The notes below the pieces were generated by a model. The model was given only the letters and a program-made list of their open reading frames with translations, was not told where the DNA came from and searched no databases. Below are positions 58,901 to 64,000 of a stretch of 64,000 bases of DNA, piece by piece. Origin of the DNA: Nectonema munidae (taxonomy: Eukaryota > Nematomorpha > Nectonematoida > Nectonematidae). Made by a program: the position numbers and the translations under genes. Location: the NCBI GenBank assembly GCA_030549495.1, contig JAUIRK010000745.1, forward strand, positions 248,001-312,000, read 5' to 3'. Each line of letters starts with the position of its first letter. Within the stretch, counting starts at the first letter, position 1.

Positions 58901-61900
58901 AATAATAGGGAATTCATAAAAACAATTTATTATTCTTCATTAATAACGAAATAATTATATTGAACATATCAATAAAGTAATAAATAAGTAGTGGTGTCGG
59001 CTCTAAAAAAAGCCTATACACAAGGTTTAATATACACACAAGAAAAAATCAGAGAAATAGCAATATTGTGCAAGTGTCATGACCATTTGAGTGCTGACTC
59101 CTTGGGTCTAGGATCCCTTTCTAGGGAACTTTCTGTGTTTTTATTAGCATTTGACGGTATTGCGAAGCTGCGATTTGAGCCGGATCCCAAAAAGTAATCA
59201 CTGTTTGCTCTGAGAGTTTGCATCGGATCCCATTGTACGCATATCCCGGCTTAGCTAACTTGTTCCGTGCGAGGAGAGAATCTGAATATTTGAAGCATTG
59301 GAGGGCAAAGAATACGAAAAACGATTTATCTTCATTTTACAAGAATTTTTCTTTGGAGATGACGAATCAGAAGTGCCACCAGCCTTTCTGGAGTTTTCCA
59401 TCCAGAAGTTTGGGCGAGTGGTGGATAACAGCGTTTGATCCTACCTTCTACTGAGTAGCGGCAACGCTTTTGTTAGTGTGTACTTTTCTGTCTTCTTCTC
59501 ACTGGCATGGAAGATTTTCTAAATAAATCATGAAGAAAACATCATTTTTAATTAACCATTAAAAGAAACAATTTAAAAAACCTAAAAAAAGCGCATTGAT
59601 TTCATTTATTAGAAATTTCAAAACTTGTAAAATGTTAGCCAAAATGATTTCAATTTCTTAATTAAAGGTTACTTTTGCAATATTTTCATATCAGGAGTAT
59701 TCTTTTAATAAAAAAGATTTAATAACTGATTTTCAATAAAGCGCTTTATTTTGGGCTTCGTTTTTCGAATTTTATGCGAAATGTTATGAGGAAATGAACC
59801 CAGATATTCATATGTAATTACACTATACAAATCTTTATCGAAAAATGGAGGATTTTGGCATATTAAGTTTTTTCTCCCTATAGCAAAAAAGGCTATTATC
59901 ATTTTTTTTAAATATAAAACTTTTTGTAGAATTTTTGTTCCAAGCACACTTCTCTTGAAAAAATCTTTCCCTTTTAAAATGAAGCATACATTTTCTTTAC
60001 ATTCTAAAGAAACTTGGTCCAAAAAATTTACAGAAATAATTACAAAATCAAGCCAAGTTTTCATTGTTAAAAAATTAAAATTTTTTATGAAATGAGAGTC
60101 TTTTTTAACAGTAAAAAATGTTGAAGTATAAGCATGAAAAAATATTGTTATTATTTACAAATAATACACTACATTGTGGAGAAGGTGTTGAAGGAAGTAA
60201 AATCTTTACGAATCTTCATCACTCATAAATTTATCCGTTGCACTGACTACGTTAAAATCATTCACTATATTACTCGCATAGTTTTCATTATGCATAGAAA
60301 TTCTTTTTTGTACCAAAGAGTCAAAGTGGTGAGGTACCTTTACATGACTGGATTGGTAATGGGTACATGTAAATAAAATTTTGATATTATTTGAAACAAA
60401 CAAATTTTTTTTAAATTTAAAATTAATTGGAAACAATATCTTAGGCAAATGTGCTATACCATCAGGAGAGTTATACGGAGGAACAATACGCCTAAAAGGA
60501 AACACAGAACGGAAGAAAGGGCGTGCATAGTAAAAAAATTGAACCAAGAAATATGTACAAAAACGTTAATAGAATCGTGGAAACAACATTCCCACCCTCT
60601 CATGCTCAATACTACAATAAAAACTGAAATTATAATTCAATAGAAGTTAGTACACGCAGCATAATAGCAAAATTTTCACTTTTAAAAGTTTTAATAAAAT
60701 AGTAGAAAAAGAATTATTTTTATCCTTTTGAAACCCTTCTAAAGAGAAATCATAACTGAAACCCGAAATATTCATACAGCATGCAGTACAATGGAAAGAT
60801 ATATTATTAGAGATAAAATAATGGACCTGTTGCATTGACAAATTTTCTACAGTCTAGACCAGCGTTTCTCAACCTTTTTACCTTCGCGGAATCCCTGGAA
60901 TATGATAAATCTTTCAAGGAACCCTACGCAAAAATATTTTCGTAAATTTTTAACACAGTAAGAGAAATGTAATTAGATTAAAGACAAAAAAGGATTCTCA
61001 ATTAATCTAATTAAAAAAAGGCCTTAAAAGTTTGCTTAAATTTTGTCATTCTTAAAATATAAGATAATTAAAACGTAAACTTCGGTGAAAAAAATATATA
61101 ATTAATACAAGTTTGAGAAAACTTCTCTATCGTATTTATTAGTAGTGCTAGATAAGATTCTTACTACTTTAAAGTTTTCATTAAAAGCATCTAAACTTAG
61201 ACGTAAAAAATACCTTACAGACTCTAGGTGATAAAACTTTTGACAAGTAGTGCAAAAAACATATTTCTCCCATTCGGGTTATAATTCAAAGTGTAACATT
61301 TTGGATAGTTTTTGGATAGAAAAAGTAATAAAACTTGAAAAAAGAAAATTCTAGAAAAAATGGAAAATATTCTCCCATTTTATGATATAAAAATGGCGCT
61401 CTTTTTTAACAAAAATCCGCGGCTTACTCTGTGGCTTATTTTAGCCTCACCGGAAAGAAGCGTGATGTAGAGATTGGAGACGCGTTCTGCACATAAAATG
61501 CTATCCGTTGCCAAAGACACCTTTCTTCATTTACTACGAGAGCATTTTCTAAAAATAGCAAATATCTATTTCAAAAATGTTCTGTTTTTGACTTTTTCTC
61601 ATAGCTCTATTTTATTGATAAAACTTTTTGTAGAAAATATTTTTTGTTTACCTGTTTCTACGTGTTACTGTTTTTATCAGTATTTTTCTTTTAAAACAAT
61701 ATAAATACTTTTTTATAGTTCAAATAAGAGTTTTAATTAATTCTGGCTAATCCGCTTTATTTTTCACTGAATTAGAGAGTTTTACTCCACAGCTTAGTGA
61801 TGAAGAAAACTGCATAAGTGAGAAGTCTTATCCGGTAAATTGCTCGAAAAAATTGAATGCTTTTCAGCCGCATCTCATTCGTCTAGTTACAGCTACTTCA

Positions 61901-64000
61901 TTTCTCCTTAACCACTAATTTTGTCACCGAAGTAACAAAAAATTTTCACTCAAGTTGTCAAATCTCATTTACTCCTCATTCTGGTGATTTCTTGACACAT
62001 CTTGCATTAAAATCTTCCATCTATATTTTGCTAACTGTCTCTACCTTAGTACAACCTACATGTGTTTCCAATTTTTACTTTCATGTCTTTTCTGCTCCTT
62101 CATCGTTTCTTTCATCAAAACTAATGCGATAGGGTAATCTGTACGTGTACTCTTCTCTTGGCATCTTTGTAGAATTTCATTACTGCTTGAACTAAGCTCA
62201 CCAATTCAATGGTTTCTTTTGATACTCGGTCGAAGGCTTTCCCTATATCAACAAAACATATCCCATCAATGTCATATGCCATAAGACCACCTCTCTTATA
62301 AATTGGGAAAGTGTGCTAATATCGTGGCATGTCATCTCCACTTCGTTATTTCAGCGATCATCTGCTTCCGATGCCTTCACTTTTCTCGACATCCACAATC
62401 CCATTCCATTTATTCCTTCTCTTCACTCATGATCGCTTCCTTGTGTTTTTTTTCAAATTCTATTTCGATCGTCCTGATCATATACCTCCAGTTACTCTCT
62501 GTGATGCTATTTGAATATTTTTTCATGTTTCCAATTTTGTGAAACATTGAAACTCTGCTTTTGCTAACTTGATCCAACTTTTTTTGTTTCATTTTTCATT
62601 TCCTTTGGAACCGTTTTCTTTTCAAGAATCTCTGATATAACAATTCTTAATTTAATCAAACAGATCTTTTTCTTTCTTTTAAAGCTCTCTTCCTTCCTTT
62701 CTTTGAATATCGACTTAACATCTTGTCAGTAACAAATTTCACCATGCTGGAGTTTACCTCCACTCACTCCACAGACCTTTTCTGCAGTTCTTGGTCATAT
62801 AAAAAATCATCCTCTCACCAAGCTTTCCTTTGAATCGTCTTATCTTAATTTCCTTATTTTTGGGCCCTTAATGTGTAGGTCCTTTTTTATTTTTCTTATC
62901 AGCAAATCTATAGTCCATCACAAAAGAATTTGCTATAGCTCTCATGAGCTAACTCTATTCTTTAATTTGTTAGGGCATTCTTTTTGGATTAACATAGTAT
63001 CAATCTCGATTTCTTTAGTCTTTCTTAGCCAAGTGGTTAAAATCTGTCTTCTTCGACACATCTCTCTTAAGTTTTGTGTCTATTATTAGAAGAAATTTGG
63101 AGCAAATTTGTATAGCCTGCGCTTGCTGACGCTAATCCTTTCCTTTTATGCGAGTTTGGGCATCAAGTAAAATACAAGTGGTTGATCGTGGAAAACAGAC
63201 TATAAATCTGGTTGTGATGTTCTGGCTGTCATAAGTTTTTTGAGATAAAAAAAATGCCTACATGTTTATTTTATCCTCCTTACCAATACAAATAATTGTC
63301 GATTTTCTCATGAAAATATTTATGGCTAAAATTTTCTTGTTAATTAGATAGCTCTCTGTACCATTAGAAGATTACAACATTTCCCCATGGGGTAATGTAC
63401 TTTGAAGTCGGGAACCACTCGCTCATGAATATGCGTGCTTTGGTATTCGCCGTATAATCAACTTCATTGTCAACCCATTTTTTTAGTAATTTAATATTTT
63501 ATTCTAAATGAAAACTGAGTCCCCTCTCTTCTAAAAAAATATTGAGAAATGTTTTATTGAGACTGCTAATCGGCTCGGCTTTACTGTCGCTTTAAAACGT
63601 ACAGAAAATACACATGCCCTCACTTCAAATTCCTTTCCATCATTTTACTGCTCTATTCTTGGTATCGGAATGAGTTTCAGGGAGTAAATGCTGCTGTATG
63701 CTTTAAGCAAAACCAGAGAAGAACAGTCGTGTGCGTGGCCAAGTCCTTGTGTACATCCTGCGTCTGCAACAAATATGCTGCCACTTGAGCCTGCTGAAGA
63801 AGGCGATAGACAGGGATATCCTGCAAGAGGTTTTTCGCACTGAAAAGCTCGTCCACGCTAGCGACTGCCTGAAGGGGCGTTCCGACAACGCACTTCCACG
63901 CGATGGCAAGGACGAGGTGGATGGTGTGTGCGACGGCTTCAAGCAAATGCTCATTCAAGATGACGAGGACGTGAACTACGGATTCGACAGAGATCTTTTG
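36879..64000 (+). CDS. TTF2: Gene B: TTF2/Lodestar-like SNF2 ATPase (six exons, 3' end beyond window)
   Basis: The exons are 36879-37972, 40888-41107, 46995-47255, 52430-52669, 57005-57186 and about 63717-64000. All are GT-AG with matching phases and give 759 residues from ATG 36883. Residues 1-330 are mostly disordered. Next come [10 protein letters not shown] and the Walker A motif ADEMGMGKT (358-366), then [12 protein letters not shown] (417-428), motif II DEAT (502-505), motif III WALTGTP (527-533) and [14 protein letters not shown] (575-588). [14 protein letters not shown] lies near the start of exon 6. Order and wording match TTF2 (Drosophila Lodestar), an ATP-dependent double-stranded DNA translocase that releases RNA polymerase II transcripts, notably at mitosis. 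The C-terminal helicase lobe is past the window. Other Rad5/Rad16-like SNF2 proteins are the alternative, but no RING insertion is seen. DEAT in place of DEAH is unusual. Confidence 0.85.
38165..38374. repeat. Foldback repeat, Penelope-type terminus
   Basis: The left arm (38165-38249) and right arm (38299-38374) are complementary over about 80 bp with small gaps, around a 50-bp loop. Shared blocks include AAAGTTTATAAAAAT, ACTGAACACTTTATTGG and AGTTTCGGAGTATAA. The right arm reads GGAGTATAAGCTCC in complement, the kind of repetitive end seen on Penelope-like elements. No coding content. Confidence 0.65.
40060..40360 (+). repeat. 148-bp tandem monomer, two units
   Basis: TTTTTATACCAAATCAGCAATGC (about 40074) and its copy at about 40222 are 148 bp apart. 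Both are followed by TTCATTTCTGGA, TTTTTGC and GATTTGAAAATA blocks. Same monomer and orientation as 32290-32760. Confidence 0.7.
40888..41107 (+). CDS. TTF2: TTF2-like exon 2
   Basis: Acceptor ttttcatattttag; donor ACACT|gtattt. It completes Walker A (G-KT, residues 364-366), then [17 protein letters not shown]. An acidic stretch ([11 protein letters not shown]) is followed by motif Ia, [20 protein letters not shown]. The acidic insert between motifs I and Ia is longer than in a compact SNF2 core but occurs in TTF2-like proteins. Confidence 0.85.
42262..44057 (-). mobile_element. hAT transposon (ZBED5/SCAND3-like), target duplication intact
   Basis: The element is about 42270-44049 (1780 bp). 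CCTTAGAT stands on both sides (42262-42269 and 44050-44057), a perfect 8-bp duplication. The right end, complemented, reads CAGTGGTTCCC; the left reads CACTCTGGTTTCCAACC. The minus-strand frame 43581-43309 has [20 protein letters not shown], then [10 protein letters not shown], the hAT catalytic core. Decayed continuations include DGAPLMTGS and [16 protein letters not shown]. The reading frame has many breaks. Confidence 0.85.
44940..46720 (-). mobile_element. RTE-like LINE, endonuclease and RT tail, internally deleted
   Basis: From the right, the minus strand around 46180-45950 reads [12 protein letters not shown], then NTEKRRNIL and a decayed 'QIDYIL...QHQLL' end of an AP endonuclease. The RT C-terminal part follows: [30 protein letters not shown], and [20 protein letters not shown], then KWR. 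This matches the RTE/BovB-like tail (ML-I-GVS--D, then G-RP--W------L, DR--WR). The RT catalytic core is deleted. Several frame changes. Confidence 0.75.
46995..47255 (+). CDS. TTF2: TTF2-like exon 3
   Basis: Acceptor tgtttgtcttttag; donor GCAAA|gtatca. It reads [20 protein letters not shown], then [20 protein letters not shown], a Gly-rich stretch, and [20 protein letters not shown]. Motif II is DEAT rather than the SNF2-family DEAH; the two acidic residues needed for Mg-ATP are kept. G+C is high. Confidence 0.85.
47844..48356 (+). CDS. Unidentified 170-codon open frame inside a TTF2 intron
   Basis: The frame is far longer than chance for such AT-rich DNA and is protein-like: [81 protein letters not shown] pyrimidine stretch followed by GGATTAG lies at 47887-47896, so it could begin as a spliced exon at about 47897. 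I do not recognise the family. It could be a retrocopy of a host gene, a transposon gene, or an exon of a nested gene. No zinc, RT or DDE motif is visible. Confidence 0.4.
   Translation: MQPIYSILLYFFCNSGLEYGTLHYTSEIATHICESNDVFIFYNSDTFRLAATLYARLKLLWYTSRERVEIRGELRTELHSTLPIEAIRLDERPPAEKKPWVEEDFSFLQQGIEDICIPVLVGYDQQLSAYFIESGIITNDDTLSYSKLKQYIFPLLLNYIHYLESLFSYQ
50833..50970. mobile_element. piggyBac-type MITE with TTAA duplication
   Basis: The 130-bp element (50837-50966) starts CCCATTTAAGACCAA and ends TTGGTCGTAAATGGG. It is flanked by TTAA on both sides. CCC termini at TTAA are the hallmark of piggyBac. Inside are three spaced copies of GCAGACGA. A piggyBac-like transposase piece lies 3.2 kb to the right; any link is inference. 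Confidence 0.8.
52430..52669 (+). CDS. TTF2: TTF2-like exon 4
   Basis: The acceptor is ...cattggatcgtag; donor AGCAA|gtaaac. It reads [20 protein letters not shown] and then [20 protein letters not shown], ending in [12 protein letters not shown] and ILSLPSK. An upstream AG at 52378 is also in phase but would add 17 residues absent from the family, so the later acceptor is preferred. It is very G+C-rich compared with the introns. Confidence 0.88.
52977..53230. repeat. Foldback repeat, about 100-bp arms, Penelope-type terminus
   Basis: The arms 52977-53076 and 53130-53230 are complementary with about five mismatches; the loop is about 53 bp. The sequence includes GACCTTCTTCAGATATATTA and AATAATATTTCGGCC. 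CTGAAGAAGGTCATAGTGRCC next to AAATATTATTGCTG and a T-rich end is characteristic of Penelope-like element termini. No coding part lies between the arms. Confidence 0.75.
53926..54052 (+). mobile_element. LINE endonuclease N-terminal piece
   Basis: It reads [20 protein letters not shown] and then [20 protein letters not shown] to GYR. This matches the start of AP-endonuclease domains (N-NG...L--LL-EH-IDV--LNE-K). It is cut off after about 42 residues by unrelated sequence. Confidence 0.6.
54173..54700 (-). mobile_element. piggyBac-like transposase N-terminal piece
   Basis: The 170-codon minus frame (54685-54173) has [20 protein letters not shown], then [20 protein letters not shown] and [20 protein letters not shown] to [11 protein letters not shown]. 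The sequence 'P--lFe..., -EL--yi--L--mGI------- yw-------- aMgRnrf' is the beginning of the piggyBac DDE domain. The frame stops there, so catalytic residues are missing. TTAA termini were not located. Confidence 0.5.
57005..57186 (+). CDS. TTF2: TTF2-like exon 5
   Basis: Acceptor gctgtttatcacag; donor CTTC|gtaaga. It reads [20 protein letters not shown] and then [20 protein letters not shown] to QESSL. 'H-I-LS--E-SIY--' is the standard SNF2 step after the LLRRTK helix, and the phase fits both neighbours. Confidence 0.8.
58320..58560 (+). mobile_element. Possible hAT-type transposase piece
   Basis: It reads [20 protein letters not shown], then [19 protein letters not shown]. 'LD-VI-E---RF' is common near the C-terminal half of hAT/ZMYM-type transposases. 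Pattern-based and weak; stops follow immediately. Confidence 0.25.
58991..59454 (+). pseudogene. Unidentified broken gene-like stretch
   Basis: The first frame reads [20 protein letters not shown], then [20 protein letters not shown] and [20 protein letters not shown] second frame, overlapping by a shift near 59195, continues [31 protein letters not shown], then [15 protein letters not shown]. Both are protein-like and together suggest one gene with a frame break. Family not recognised. Confidence 0.35.
59705..60064 (-). pseudogene. Unidentified 119-codon minus frame
   Basis: It is long for AT-rich DNA and Lys/Phe-rich ([35 protein letters not shown]). No motif recognised. It could be decayed transposase or chance. 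Confidence 0.2.
60860..61100. mobile_element. hAT terminus (one end)
   Basis: CAGCGTTTCTCAACCTTTTT followed by GCGGAATCCCTGGAA is the familiar hAT (Charlie-type) end. No matching opposite end or duplication of GTCTAGAC was found, so the right limit is arbitrary. Confidence 0.5.
62000..63090 (-). mobile_element. LINE RT piece
   Basis: The minus frame 62592-62410 has [20 protein letters not shown] and then [13 protein letters not shown]. Near 62290-62140 it reads [20 protein letters not shown], then ETIELV. 'FVDI-KAFDRV--E' is RT motif 3 of non-LTR elements. Several frame breaks; the rest of the RT is missing. Family not resolved. Confidence 0.6.
63717..64000 (+). CDS. TTF2: TTF2-like exon 6 (continues past the window)
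   Basis: It reads [20 protein letters not shown], then [20 protein letters not shown] and an acidic/charged linker ending [13 protein letters not shown]. '[14 protein letters not shown]' is a TTF2 signature preceding helicase lobe 2. The acceptor is uncertain: AG before 63717 and AG before 63708 both keep the phase. The stronger-looking one before 63681 does not. It is G+C-rich, like exon 4. Confidence 0.8.

Larger units (their letters stand above)
57187..63707 (+). other. TTF2-like intron 5 (6.5 kb)
   Basis: It contains possible hAT debris (58320-58560), an unidentified broken frame (58991-59454), one hAT terminus (from 60860) and a LINE (about 62000-63090). Other parts are AT-rich with nothing supported. 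Confidence 0.45.

Overview
This is a strongly AT-rich stretch of an animal nuclear genome, almost certainly an invertebrate. Genes are split into short exons, separated by kilobase introns full of broken transposons. The mix of elements (LINEs with zinc-knuckle ends, Penelope-like elements with a GIY-YIG domain, hAT, piggyBac, pogo and a CMC/Chapaev-like transposon) fits a repeat-rich arthropod, perhaps a crustacean or arachnid. That assignment is inference. No bacterial operon, CRISPR array, rRNA or functional tRNA gene was seen.

Two host genes, both on the + strand, can be pieced together from phase-compatible exons with splice signals. Gene A (4796-27977) is the 3' part of a gene I do not recognise. 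Ten exons encode about 403 residues of mostly disordered, Ser/Asn/Asp-rich protein with one DPF and one NPF motif. It ends in a stop at 27975-27977, with an AATAAA at 28091. Gene B (36879 to beyond 64000) encodes a SNF2-family DNA translocase closest to transcription termination factor 2 (TTF2/Lodestar). Six exons give 759 residues, and the C-terminal helicase lobe lies beyond the right edge.

Layout: 1-430 pogo/Tigger-like piece; 1540-2470 old Chapaev-like piece; 4796-27977 gene A. The introns of gene A hold a SINE-like sequence, an hAT MITE with an 8-bp target duplication, a Penelope-like element, a LINE, the complete Chapaev-like transposon (17752-20183, open 568-aa transposase, antisense to gene A), a second hAT MITE, an older Chapaev-like piece, an hAT transposase piece and a LINE. 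From 28195 to 36000 there is a second copy of that LINE in the opposite orientation, a Penelope-like RT piece, a 148-bp tandem monomer in two opposed arrays, and two abutting LINEs. The introns of gene B hold a foldback repeat, an hAT element with intact target duplications, an RTE-like LINE, a piggyBac-type MITE, a second foldback repeat, a piggyBac-like transposase piece, another LINE, and two open stretches I could not identify.

The two genes show no functional link beyond adjacency. The most notable items are the apparently whole Chapaev-like transposon, the foldback Penelope-type termini, the inverted LINE pair around the last exon of gene A, the opposed 148-bp arrays, and the DEAT (not DEAH) motif II in the TTF2-like protein.
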